A stretch of 64,000 nt of DNA from Helianthus annuus. Taxonomy: Eukaryota; Streptophyta; Magnoliopsida; Asterales; Asteraceae. Of the stretch, positions 35,301-45,828 are shown in pieces. The first letter of the stretch is position 1; every line of letters begins with the position of its first letter. The notes beneath the pieces are model-generated. The model was not told where the DNA came from. It did not search any database and saw nothing but the letters and a program-made list of their open reading frames with translations. The stretch covers positions 144,451,787 to 144,515,786 of the forward strand of contig NC_035438.2 in NCBI RefSeq assembly GCF_002127325.2, in the 5' to 3' direction. The position numbers were made by a program, and so were the translations under genes.

Positions 35301-35305
35301 GTTTG

Positions 35306-35401
35306 AATGAAGATCTGAAGCGAGAAATTGGTAAAATCATTCACGGTGATGTACAGCTTCGAGCCTAATTTCCGGATGAAATTCCCTAAACAAGGGGAGG
35401 C
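35306..35401 (+). mobile_element. Element D: end of pol, hairpin and polypurine tract
   Basis: The pol stop follows within two codons of the E insertion. AATTTC (35367-35372) pairs with GAAATT (35378-35383) around CGGAT. The purine tract AACAAGGGGAGGC abuts the LTR at 35402. Confidence 0.8.
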
Positions 35402-35949
35402 TGTAACACCCCGTGTTTCGAATGTCAAAGTCAAAGTCAACTTTGACTTCTTTGACTGTAATTAGTTTAATTTATGTTTTGTTTGTATTATGTGGAGTAA
35501 TTGTTGTTAATCAAGAATCGAACTAATCGAATGTTTAATCAACGCGAAACGATTTACGACTGTGAATGGTAGGAAGTAACAATGTGATAAAGATAACTAA
35601 TCAGTAATCAAACCGATCGAACCATCATCAAACTCGAATCTCGAATAACGTGAACTTTGGTTGTTGTTATACGTGTGCGTGTGTGTGCCTTATGTGTTAC
35701 TTGTGCATGTTTACCTTACGTATTGTGGTGATCAATCGAATCGAAACTCGAAACTCAATCGAGCTCAATCGAAATCAAATTGTAATAATTAGTAGAGAAG
35801 AGATTACTCAAGATGTAGATGATTATATGTTAGATATAGTGATGGGAACTGAAAGTAATTTGAATAGGAAACACTATCGTACTCGTATCGTCATCAATCG
35901 AAATCGAAATAACAGAAATCGTCGCACCGAACACTCGAACCAGGCTGTT

Positions 35950-36043
35950 GATCGATCAGGCTGTCAGCCGATCGAACAGCCCAGCCGATCGGACGGACTG
36001 TCTGATCGAGCAGGCTGTCCGATCGGGATGCCTGGCCGATCGG
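35950..36043. repeat. 17-bp periodic CCGATCGG-type array, cluster 1 (U3)
   Basis: GATCG cores start at 35950, 35970, 35987, 36004, 36021 and 36038, spacing 20 and then 17 four times. The array ends about 25 bp before the TATA box. Confidence 0.85.
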
Positions 36044-36067
36044 CCAGCCCTTTCCTCTTTGGGAAGC

Positions 36068-36077
36068 CTATAAATAG
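36068..36077 (+). promoter_or_regulatory. TATA box of the D LTR promoter
   Basis: CTATAAATAG immediately downstream of palindrome cluster 1. Confidence 0.7.
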
Positions 36078-36753
36078 GGTTGTCATTGTCATTCTTTCCA
36101 CTTTTGGAAACTCTCTGACCGACCAGCTCGTGCTCCCCTTCTTTTCTCGGATTTCTTCCGATTTCGGTAAGTTTTCATCCTAAATCTTGTACTTTCCTGA
36201 TCATCACACACTCCTACACCTTTCTATCTTTCAAATCTTGATTTCTAACCGTGAAATCATCAAGATCTAAGCATTCTAGGATGATGTCATCATGGTGTTC
36301 TTCAAGAACAACATGTTTTGGCCTCATTCCACCATGAATAGCTTGAATCTAACGGATTTCCACATAAACAAACTATGATCTCTCACAGATCTACACATTT
36401 ACATGGTGTGAAGGATTGAAAGAAGGATTTCCAACTTTCTTTCAACTCTTTTACACTCAATGCCTTCAAACCTGTAGAAACAGAGCTTGAGTCGACTCAC
36501 CAATCATTCTAACGGACGAGTGGTTCAAGATTCGGATTCTACCTACGAGGTTCACCGACTTCGGGTTAAACACCAAACTACCATTCCAAACAGTTCACTG
36601 GCCGGACTTGGGTGATTCCTGTCCGAACCGGAGAAACAAATAAGAACGAAGGTTCCATGGTTCAGCTCGTTGTCAAACTACCTCGATATAACGTCAAATA
36701 ATCAAAACAGCCAAGTGTTAGACAAACAGGCCGACCAGGTCAGGATGCTGACC

Positions 36754-36827
36754 GAACGGTTAGGCTGTCTGAACGGACAGCCCAACCGATCGGACATGTC
36801 AGCCGATCGACCAGGCCAGCCGATCGG
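36754..36827. repeat. 17-bp periodic array, cluster 2
   Basis: GATCG or GAACG cores start at 36754, 36771, 36788, 36805 and 36822: exactly 17 bp each. It lies downstream of the TATA box, so it would be transcribed. Confidence 0.85.
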
Positions 36828-36989
36828 CTAGCATATGGCCCCACAATTTGACAATTTCATGAGGTATGGTATTGAACGAAGTAATGTCCGATCGAGCGAC
36901 TGATTGGTAAACATTACTCATCGGATCATGAGATACTATGCTTCAACACTTAATCGATTTACAACTCGTAGTAGTACGGAGTGCCACCC

Positions 36990-37096
36990 GATCGAACATG
37001 TTGTTCGATCGATCAGGTGACATCCAGCTGAGGACTCACTATCGAAGTGTCTAACCGATCGGTTAAGCCGACCGATCGAACAGACCGTTCGATCGA
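36990..37096. repeat. 17-bp periodic array, cluster 3
   Basis: GATCG cores start at 36990 and 37007, then at 37057, 37074 and 37091. All within-group steps are 17 bp. Confidence 0.8.
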
Positions 37097-37222
37097 TCGA
37101 CCTGAAAGGTAAGAACACTTCAGTGTTCTCAAATACTACAACAAAAACTTCAAAAGGTCAAACCATCATACACAAACACATCCTACTCAAAGGAAGAAAC
37201 AATCCACTCGAACAGTCCAACC

Positions 37223-37330
37223 GATCGAGCCTACCGGCCGATCGAATGGGCTGTCCGAACGGACTGTCCAGCCGAACGAACAACCCGTTCGATCGAACCA
37301 ACTGTCCGATCGACCAGGCTGTTCGACCCA
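37223..37330. repeat. 17-bp periodic array, cluster 4
   Basis: Cores (GATCG, GAACG or GACC variants) start at 37223, 37240, 37257, 37274, 37291, 37308 and 37325: seven units at 17 bp. Confidence 0.82.
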
Positions 37331-38250
37331 TCATCACTTGTTTCCGTTTTGCGTGTTACTCATCGTTGTGATATCGAACTATTCAGGCTAACCCTACTCT
37401 CAAGCGCTCCCTTCAATCCATCAACCAATCGCTGTGAGTATACTCGATCCCTTTTTGCTTTTCGCACTTTTGGGTGTTACATACATTACTTATTTCAAAA
37501 CACAATCGATCACACTACTCAATTATTTGAACGCTAACCAAATCGCATGTATTACATGACTAAATGAATGCTTGTTGTTATGTTTACACGTGGAATGTTG
37601 TCTACCTGCCTTAACGACGTAGTACTATAGTTTGGACTCAGCACCCGTTCACACGGGGGTTGTTAAGGACAATTACTTGCATGGATTATGGTGGTAATCA
37701 TGTATTGCGAACTGTCTCGGACAGTCAACCCGCAGTCATTGTTATCGATAGATCCATGTCGATAATTAACATGCTTCGTTTTCCTCTGTGTACGTGCTGG
37801 TTATGCGTAAACTATTCGAACTCTACTATGCTATTATCAAACTTGTATGCTCACCTTTACATTATATGTATTGACTTTATTTTAACGTATGTGACAGGTG
37901 TTTAAGATGTTTGCTTGCTAGGAAAGCGAGGCTAGAATAAAGCTCTAGAGCCCCCCAACAAATAGTTTTCTGTCAGGAACAAGCGCCTAGAGCATAGTTG
38001 TCTGTAGATCTTGTCTGACCGGGTCTTTAGGAGCATTTGAACAATATTTATATTATTCATTTAAATCTGAGTTTCGGAACAGAATATTTGACTGGTTGTT
38101 ATCTGTAATAATTTGTTTTATTATTTTGGACACGGTATGGGACATGTTATTTAAACTAAATAGTGATGATAGTTGTTATGGAAACTTCTGGACAATCTGT
38201 TTCGCTCAGTGCCATGCCCCGATGATTCCACTATCGGTTGTGGTGTGACA

Positions 38251-39117
38251 TCTCTCCTTTTACAAACATATCAAAATCAATCTACTCGTAATCACATAGT
38301 ACACCAATGCAAGCATCTGAATAAACAATAACAAATCAAAGACAAAATCAAAAGTTATAAACATATGAATCAAAGTTCATACATTCATGAAAGAAATTAG
38401 GTCACGGATTGTTACCAGATTTAGCGAGAGAAGAATTGATGGAAGCATTGGAGAAGATGACGATTTGAAGAAACTTCAATCTGTCAACCATGTAACAAAG
38501 CTCAAGAAACCACGAAGAAGAAGAAGAACTGATTACAAAGTGTATTAACAATTACCAAAAAAAGTACAATTACCTGATTTATTTTAAATACATATACATC
38601 TATTTTTAAACACAAAGAGACATTACCTCTTCATCAATAAAGTTGAGATCCATTTTATAACCTTGATCACATTCGAAAGCTCGGCCAACGAACTCAAGAC
38701 TTCAAAAAAAAAAAAATAACAAATCCAGCAAGATCTATCTGAAGAACATTTAACATACAAACCTTCAGTTTATGATAATTTCAAAAAAAAATATCTATTT
38801 TTAAACTACCGTCGGTCTGCATAATATTCAAATCGATGTTAAATGCAACGCCTCTGTCGTCTTCATCCTCTTCTCTGTATCTACAGTTTTAGAGATAGAG
38901 AGTTGAGAGAGAGTAGGTAGAGATAGAGAGTTGAGAGAGAGTAGGTAGAGAGATCGAGTTTGGATTTGGGTTTGAATTTATATTTGAGAGAGAGAAGAAT
39001 TGAAGCTCTGATGACATTAAATGCAAATTACATATCCCTATAAAGTTTTAAATTTCAAATTACCCTCCCATTTTAACTAAACATCAGTAGTTTGAATTTT
39101 AAATGAACATCAACCAA
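38251..39117. other. Non-element flank between D and F; possible remnant of a host gene on the minus strand
   Basis: No LTR, PBS or pol motif. On the minus strand two short acidic stretches look coding: 38870-38781 (EDEDDRGVAFNIDLN...) and about 38695-38627 (AFECDQGYKMDLNFIDEE). The second is followed by GTAATG, a possible splice donor. Both share a DLN core. A third CAGGTAAT is near 38571. FAR1/FHY3-like N-termini are acidic in a similar way, but this is a weak resemblance and no domain is present. It could equally be chance. Confidence 0.3.
38891..38946. repeat. Two copies of a 28-bp GA-rich tandem repeat
   Basis: Units start at 38891 and 38919 with AGAGATAGAGAGTTGAGAG. On the minus strand this is a CT-rich tract like those in plant 5' UTRs. 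Confidence 0.85.
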
Positions 39118-40638
39118 AAGGATTTGAACATGAGGCAGCGACGATGGATGGAAAGGAAAGAGTAAAGCCTATTAGAATCAATGCCAAGAGCATTGAGATA
39201 AAGAATAGTTTGAATGAAAGATTGTTAGCTGCGCAGAAGGAGGCTGTGCTAGAAGCTAACTATCCTAATGAAAAGCTAGGAGTAACTGAAGAACAGTTAT
39301 CCTACGGAAAGGACGGAATTTTAAGGTTAAATGGACGAATATGGGTTCCAGTTTATGGAGGACTACGAGAAGTTATCCTCCAGGAAGCCCACAGTTCCAA
39401 ATACTTCGTTCATCCTGGAGCTGACAAGATGTACCAGGACTTGAAGGCAAACTTTTGGTGGATAGGCTTGAAAAAGTCTATAGCTACCTATGTAGCAAAA
39501 TGTTTGACTTGTGCGCAAGTCAAAGCTGAACACCAAAAGCCGTCAGGTTTGCTACAACAGCCTGAACTTCCCACATGGAAGTGGGAGATGGTGACGATGG
39601 ATTTCATCACCAAGTTGCCGAAGACAAGGAAAGGAAATGATACGATATGGGTAATAGTTGATAGGTTGACTAAGTCAGCACATTTCCTACCCATTAAGGA
39701 GACTTATAGCTCCGACATGCTAGCCCAATTGTACGTAGATAAGATTGTATCTCTACATGGCGTACCTGTGTCTATTATCTCTGACAGAGATACTAGGTAC
39801 GCATCTCATTTTTGGAAAAGTTTCCAACAATCTTTGGGCACGCGCTTAAACTTCAGTACGGCTTACCATCCTCAGACAGACGGGCAGAGTGAGCGTACAA
39901 TCCAAACTTTGGAAGACATGCTTCGTGCATGTGTGATTGACTTAGGTGGTAGTTGGGATAACCACCTGCCATTAATCGAGTTCTCGTACAACAATAGCTA
40001 CAATACCAGCATTAAGGCTGCGCCTTTCGAGGCCTTGTACGGTAGGAAGTGCAGGACGCCCGTGTGTTGGGCGGAAGATGGAGATGTTCAACTAACAGGA
40101 CCAGAAATAGTCTTTGAAACGACGGACAAGATTGTCCAAATTCGGGAATGCCTAAAAGCTACCAGGGATAGGCAGAAAAGCTATGCAGATTTAAAGCGTA
40201 AACCTTTTAACTTCGAAGTAGGTGACAAGGTACTACTTAAAGTATCACCCCTGGAAGGGAGTGATGCGATTTGGTAAGAAAGGCAAGTTAAGCCCGAGAT
40301 ACATAGGACCCTTCGAGATCATCGAACGTGTCGGATCAGTTGCCTATAAGTTAAACTTACCCGAAGAGCTCAGTGGTATTCACAATGTATTCCACATCTG
40401 CTATCTGAAGAAGTGTGTCGCTGATGATTCACTAGTTATACCACACACAGATGTGCACATAGAAGAGAGCTTGAAGTTTGTTGAAAAACCTATGTCGATC
40501 GAGGATCGACAGGTTAAGAAGCTTCGAAGGAAGCATGTGCCGATAGTAAAGGTTAAATGGGATGCCCGTAGAGGTCCCGAGTACACGTGGGAGGTAGAAT
40601 CCACAATGAAAGAAAAATACCCTCATTTGTTTCAGTAA
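39118..40638 (+). pseudogene. Element F left part: RNase H end, integrase and chromodomain-like tail
   Basis: Begins abruptly at [10 protein letters not shown] (RNase H). About 30 codons are then missing before [10 protein letters not shown]. The integrase follows: HHCC zinc region ([11 protein letters not shown]...CLTC), DDE core ([27 protein letters not shown]), then a tail ending EYTWEVESTMKEKYPHLF. A one-base insertion near 40245-40252 (extra C in CACCCC) moves the last 130 codons to another frame. The tail is closely related to that of element A. The 5' truncation point at 39118 joins unrelated flank. Confidence 0.9.
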
Positions 40639-40656
40639 ATCTCGAGGTCGAGATTT
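40637..40656. other. Perfect stem-loop before polypurine tract of F
   Basis: AAATCTCGAGGTCGAGATTT: 9-bp stem, 2-nt spacer, the same as in A apart from the spacer read on the other strand. The polypurine tract AAGGCGGTGAGGA follows at 40662-40674. Confidence 0.75.
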
Positions 40657-41120
40657 CTTTTAAGGCGGTGAGGATGTAACACCTCGAAATTTTCCGTCAA
40701 ATGAAATAACAACACGTGTCACGTGCGACAAAAGTATTATAAACCCGGATTTAGTTAAAGATGTATGGCAGGATTTTTGAACATGTCGGCATGTTAATTT
40801 ATACCTCTGAACGACTTCATTATAAATCCCAAGACCCTAACGTGATTAATAAACATCTAGTATACCTTTAATCCGGTGATTACTAATAATAATGGATGTC
40901 CATATTTGCAAGAATGGATCCTATGAAAATAATGCTCAATAAAGCCTTCGTTTGTGAATACTATCATTGTTCAACCCAATAATATTGCAAGATAGGTAGA
41001 CACAACTGATCAAGCATGGGTAAAAAGGCCTCATACTGACATTTTCCTGGCTCAAAATAATGCTATGCAAGTTGCCTGTTCAATGCATGAAAGGTTAATT
41101 TTTTTGCTTTCTAGCAAAGG

Positions 41121-41158
41121 CTTACGGACCGTAAAGGACCTGCCTTACGGTCCGTAAG
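41121..41158. repeat. Paired perfect palindromes in LTR of F
   Basis: CTTACGGACCGTAA at 41121 and CTTACGGTCCGTAAG at 41144 start 23 bp apart. Each is a dyad around a single central base. Confidence 0.85.
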
Positions 41159-41333
41159 GGGTGCCCAGCGACAGCAGCTTGGCTGTTGGCTGTTGTAAAC
41201 GTTTAACCGACTTAGTAAGATATTTTCAGCAACATGGGCGACCCCTAACAGTTCCTAGGCACTAGGAAACACTTGTAAATGATCTGGGATCAATGATAGA
41301 CCTAGTTGTCATGATCTCAATGGATTAAGAACA

Positions 41334-41343
41334 CTATATAAAG
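41334..41343 (+). promoter_or_regulatory. TATA box of the F LTR promoter
   Basis: CTATATAAAG about 176 bp after the palindrome pair. Confidence 0.65.
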
Positions 41344-43725
41344 CTACATTGTTGCAACATTGTGTTCATTCCTTCCTTCTGCATTTGTGGAGCTTTCTGG
41401 AGCACAAGTGTCTTCCCTAAGCCTTCCTAATCGTGCATAGGACTTCAGTAAGTATGCTTGACCTTTCTTAGTTAAGTTTTTGCTTAGTTTTAGCTTAAAA
41501 GTGAAACCGTCGCAATTAACGGTTGACTTAACGATTAATCATTAATGGTCCAGTGATTAATCGAATCAAAGGTAGTTTTAAGTTGGTAATCATGTGGGCA
41601 TTAAACCTTAAAAGGGCACCCTCTGATTCCCACTCTAACTAGTTCAAATATCGGGTCAAAGTTGCTTAGAAAAAGTCAGCAGAAGCTTAATTTTCGATTT
41701 AACGCATAATTAACAATGTAGAAGGCATATAACATATTTTATCACTCATATAACTCGATAATAAGTATAAGAACTGGTCTAAGCTTGTTTGACCCGACCA
41801 TTTACTGTTTTGACCCGGTTCGGAACCGAAAGTCGCAAAACTTTGACTTTTGCTTTGACTTCAGTTTTGAGCCGTTTTTTTTTGTATGACTTGGATATGC
41901 CTTAGGACTTCCTTAGGACCAGGTTACATGATGGTATGACCCTCTATGACTGGTTCGTTGTTTGTCCGAGTCATTTGCACATTTCCGTTATATGCTTAAA
42001 AGTTGACCATAATGCCCTTTTGACCTTAAAACGAGAATTTTGGATATGTGAAAGGACAATAACCTTAGTTACTGATTTCTAAACATGTCCCTAAAATTTC
42101 ATGTCAATTCGAGGTCTAGAATAGGAGTTATGCTAAATAGCGCAATTAAGAAAACTTTTGTTAATTAAATGGCGCACTTAGCATAAAGCCTATCTAAACC
42201 CAAATTTTGACACCAAACCTTTTACACACTGATGTAATATAATATTTTGAGATTTTTAAAGATTTTTAATTAATTTTAACCTGCTCATAACCTAAGGTTA
42301 TGACATTGATTCAGTAAATACCGATTATACCCTTTTCGGACATAAAATGAGTTCTACATAGTATTTTGACGCCAATCCAATTGCTACTGATTTTAAATAA
42401 TAAATAAAGTATTTTGAACTTTATAACCTGATCAGAAAACTCAGATTTCCTGTTTAACCCGGAAATCGCTTTTATAATCTTTAAAATGACCAAAATACCC
42501 CTACTATATTGTGATTAAACTCGTTTTGGGCATAATGGAAGGTATCCTACTGATATCACAACATATTTAGAGCATATTGACTTAGGAAACCTGTATAGGA
42601 CTCTTACGGTTACCCGTTACGCCATTTACGCGTTCGGTTCGGTTTATGTAACTAGTTTACATAAATTAGCCGAAACGGGTCAAACCTTGTCGTTTTTATC
42701 TCAAAATCCAGAATGTGGTTGGATTACCCATATTATACAAGTCTTCAAACTTGTCGGGTCTAAATCACATTCTATTCCGGTCTTCGCTTATTCGTGCGTT
42801 CGAACCGTATCTTTCGTTAAAACTAACCGGTCTAAGTTTAGGCTTAATTAAAGACCCGTTAGGATTCTAATAGGTTATTATAAACCTTCGTTCCAGAATA
42901 GGAGACCCGGTAAAAGCTACTTGCAATTGATGTTTGTGAAATATACTTTGCAAAGGTAAATACTTTTAACTTAATTTCCCTTATACGAGCTTTGGGTACG
43001 GTATATAAAATACCGCTTGGTCCAGCATTGAATCTTTAATCAAATAGAGATTAAATCATTGATATGCTCTGATTTGAAATGTTTTGTTTGCTTAAAGCCT
43101 TTGGGGGGTTAATACCATGTCCCAGATATCCTTGGCATCATCTTACGAGATGGCCACGACCTGAGCACGGGGTGTAGGCGTACACCCGTCAGTGCATAAA
43201 TGAATAAATAATATGGTGTGTCTATTGATCTTTAACCCGGTCTACGGATCGGGCTACTGAACGCATAAGAAACATGTAATTCGTTTACAAGCATTATATT
43301 AAAATAATTATCCCAAGTTATAAAAAGTTTGTGCCACGTGCATTCAAATCAATTTTATTAAACCTTTTTCAAAAGTGTCGGTTGAATGTATTTACCAGTG
43401 TAAACTGACGTAATTTCCCAAAAAGGTTAAGTGCAGGTACTATGCGAACTAGGCTGGCTTTCTCCTAGCGTCCACAATAAGTCTCGCAAGCTTGGATGTC
43501 AACTGTTGAACAATATTTCCTATTTATTTTTGATCCCCTGTGGATTATTTTCAACTATTTGTGATACATGATATTACAATAATATTCGGTTGAAATATAT
43601 CTATCCTTTTGCTTCCGCTGTGCATTTAAATATTGTGTTGTTTGACTGTAATCTTACCAACTACGTCACGATAATCCCCCACCGGGCCCACCGGTGAAAC
43701 GTGTGGAACTCGGGGTGTGACACGT

Positions 43726-43739
43726 TGGTATCAGAGCCA
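43726..43739 (+). other. Primer binding site of element F (initiator tRNA-Met)
   Basis: TGGTATCAGAGCCA, three bases after the LTR end. Confidence 0.92.
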
Positions 43740-43895
43740 ACGTTGAGTGAATTAAACATTATCCTTATGTGTTTAATCTCAATGACACAATTGCACATAC
43801 TCGAGTCTAGACAAGAACTTAGGACGAATCCAAATTATTGCTTTAAGTTTGTCCTTTATTGTTTGTTGTTTATTTCAATTGTTTAATCAGGAAAT

Positions 43896-45124
43896 ATGCC
43901 ACCAAGAATCAGAAGAGGAGGAAGAGGCAAAGGGCCAATCACTACCCACAACGATCATGAGGCCGGGCCTTCTCACCTGTGAGCTCCTTCCACTACGATG
44001 AGTGCCGATCCCCAGAGGAACAGGAGGAACCTTTTTGAGCCCGCTAGGCGGTCTATCTCTCACAGTTCAACACCTTCTTACCGTTTGGGCCGCACTCGGA
44101 GGACGAGCCCGATAACCCACAACCTTCATATATACCTCTCCAGCGATCCCTTTCGCACCACTCCTTTGGCGACCCTACTCCTGTCTTTCAGGGCCGGTTC
44201 AACCTGGCAAACTTTGTCCAGGAACCAGTAGGTTTTAACCCTCTAGGACCAGAGGACCATTTCTCAGAAGACAATGCAATGGACATGGAAGAGGATACGG
44301 ATCCCGTCGAGCCTGCACGCGGTACTCCCACGCACCCTATTGAAGTCTCTGATGGATCATCTTTCCACGGAACACCCTATCAGGTTCCAGAAAGTTACCA
44401 AGGAAAGTTCAACTAGTATGAGTGGTATTTTATACCCTCTCACCATTCGTCGCCTCATGAGCAGCAACAACAGCAGCAGCAGGATCCCTCCGAGGATTCG
44501 CGTTTCGTGGCAGTCACGCCACCGCCTCCACCGCCACCAGTTCATCAAGCACCTCCAGATCCACCAAGGCGTATGAGATCAGGCGCGCGGATATCCGCAC
44601 GAAGAGGGGATTTTCACTTTAGCACCCCTCGACACTCCAGTGGCAGTCATTATCCGCCACTACCGGAAGACCCACAAATGGGTGGACCTTCAAACCCAGT
44701 TCAAGAGGCGAATTCTGCACCAGTTGCACCACCTCTGCCACCGTTTGGTTATGATAACCCGATACCTACATACGCCAGTTCCACGGCATATAACCCGTTT
44801 GAGCTGCCGGCTCACACTAACTACAACTATATTGATGTCGACCAATACATAGAAGCGGCGGCAAACTACCACGCCCTTCACCCTGAAGTACCTTATGGAA
44901 CTCCTTGGGGAATGGGATACTCAACTCATGGGTATCCAGCACCTGCTAGACCTCCGGCTCAGCACCTATCGCAGCCGCCACGTTTTTCTCCACCAGAGCA
45001 GGAAGAAATCCTCCACCGTTTAAACAGGGTGGAACGAGATTTTGAAGAAGAACGTAAGAACAACCGTGGATTCCTCAAAGGTATGGCAAACCTGTTAAAA
45101 GGAAAGAAAAAGCGAGATCATTAA
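43896..45124 (+). pseudogene. Gag-like N-terminal protein of element F, broken
   Basis: Begins MPPRIRRGGRGKG at 43896. An in-frame TGA at 43980 probably replaced an Arg codon. At least one frameshift lies between about 44080 and 44500. The last frame (open to 45124) is Pro-rich with a polyproline run, then aromatic spacer sequence, and ends in a charged helical segment (EEILHRLNRVERDFEEERK) and a basic tail. No capsid core or zinc knuckle is recognisable, so Gag is inferred from position after the PBS and from the MPPR start shared with C and E. It cannot be translated as one protein. Confidence 0.6.
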
Positions 45125-45159
45125 TCTATATATGTATTATTGTATTTCCTATCTTAATC

Positions 45160-45330
45160 AAGTCCATGCGTAGACATTTATTTGTGTATTTAGTCCCTGC
45201 GTGGACTTGTCTTTCAGTCCCTGCGTGGACTTGTCTTTCAGTCCCTGTGTGGACATCTATCTTAGTATTTGGTCCCTGCGTGGACTTGTTTTCTGTTTAA
45301 CCTCTGTGTGGGTAATTTGTCTATTTAAAA
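45160..45330. repeat. 24-bp hairpin-forming tandem repeats in F
   Basis: GTCCCTGCGTGGAC recurs near 45191, 45215, 45239 (variant) and 45271 (variant), with degenerate copies on both sides (near 45162 and 45302). The first perfect units are 24 bp apart. Each core has GTCC/GGAC arms. It lies between the gag-like frame and the G insertion. Confidence 0.8.
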
Positions 45331-45348
45331 GTCCCGTTTAGGGCAATG

Positions 45349-45353
45349 TGTAA
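45349..45353. repeat. Target-site duplication TGTAA of element G, left copy (right copy 52628-52632)
   Basis: TGTAA precedes TGATGTGTG and follows ACGCATCA. Confidence 0.92.
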
Positions 45354-45603
45354 TGATGTGTGTAAAATGCAACATATAAAACACATCAATTAAGGCATAA
45401 AACTAACCCTTTTTAAGTACTAATGTTGGAAAAAGAGTGTTTTTGTCTTCCTTTTGTATTTTCAGGATGAAATGAGCTCAAAATCACAAAAGAAGCAAAA
45501 AGACCACTAATTCTACCATAAATACAAGAAAAGGAACAAAAGTAAACTGCCCGGACCCTCAACGGCACCTCCCAAGACAAAGAGAAGAGAACAGAAGTCT
45601 GAA

Positions 45604-45800
45604 CACGCCCCGTGTCCAGTGAACACGGGGGCGTGCCCAGGAAGCAGCAGAAAAGACAAACCAGTAGAAGCTTCCATTGCTCACCACGGGGCCGTGCCCA
45701 GCGGACACGGGGGCGTGTTGAAAGTACAGCAGGCGCATTAATTGTAATTCGCAATTACAATTAATGAAGAGAGAGAATGTCAGACGGGCACGGGGCCGTG
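45604..45800. repeat. CACGGGGCCGTG-type palindrome pairs in the U3 of G (5' LTR)
   Basis: Palindromes start at 45604 and 45624 (20 bp; the first is one base shorter), at 45685 and 45706 (21 bp), and alone at 45789. The matching sites of the 3' LTR are 51185/51205, 51266/51287 and 51370/51391, the last being a full pair. Confidence 0.9.
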
Positions 45801-45818
45801 TCCAGCGTTCTGTTCAGC

Positions 45819-45828
45819 CTATAAATAG
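45819..45828 (+). promoter_or_regulatory. TATA box of the G LTR promoter
   Basis: CTATAAATAG starts 19 bp after the nearest palindrome; the 3' LTR copy at 51421 has the same distance. A CT/CA-rich leader follows. Confidence 0.78.

Larger units (their letters stand above)
35402..38250 (+). mobile_element. Element D 3' LTR, 2,849 bp
   Basis: Begins TGTAACACC after a polypurine tract and ends GTGTGACA. A TATA box is at 36068-36077. It holds four clusters of 17-bp-periodic GATCG palindromes (separate entries). The 177-residue frame at 35650-36183 runs through a repeat cluster and the TATA box, so I do not call it. The other LTR lies outside the window. Confidence 0.85.
40675..43722 (+). mobile_element. 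Element F LTR, 3,048 bp
   Basis: Starts TGTAACACC after the purine tract and ends GTGTGACA directly before a PBS. Unusually, pol lies upstream and PBS plus gag lie downstream of the same LTR. Homologous to A's LTR in inverse orientation but shorter. Paired palindromes at 41121-41158; TATA at 41334-41343. Confidence 0.9.

Noticed and set aside
35650..36183. 177-residue plus-strand frame in the LTR of D
   Set aside because: It runs through the 17-bp palindrome array and the TATA box, has repeat-derived composition and no recognisable domain.
45413..45754. 113-residue minus-strand frame in the G LTR (again at 50994-51335)
   Set aside because: Present twice only because the LTRs are copies. It crosses the palindrome pairs and opposes the element's transcription.
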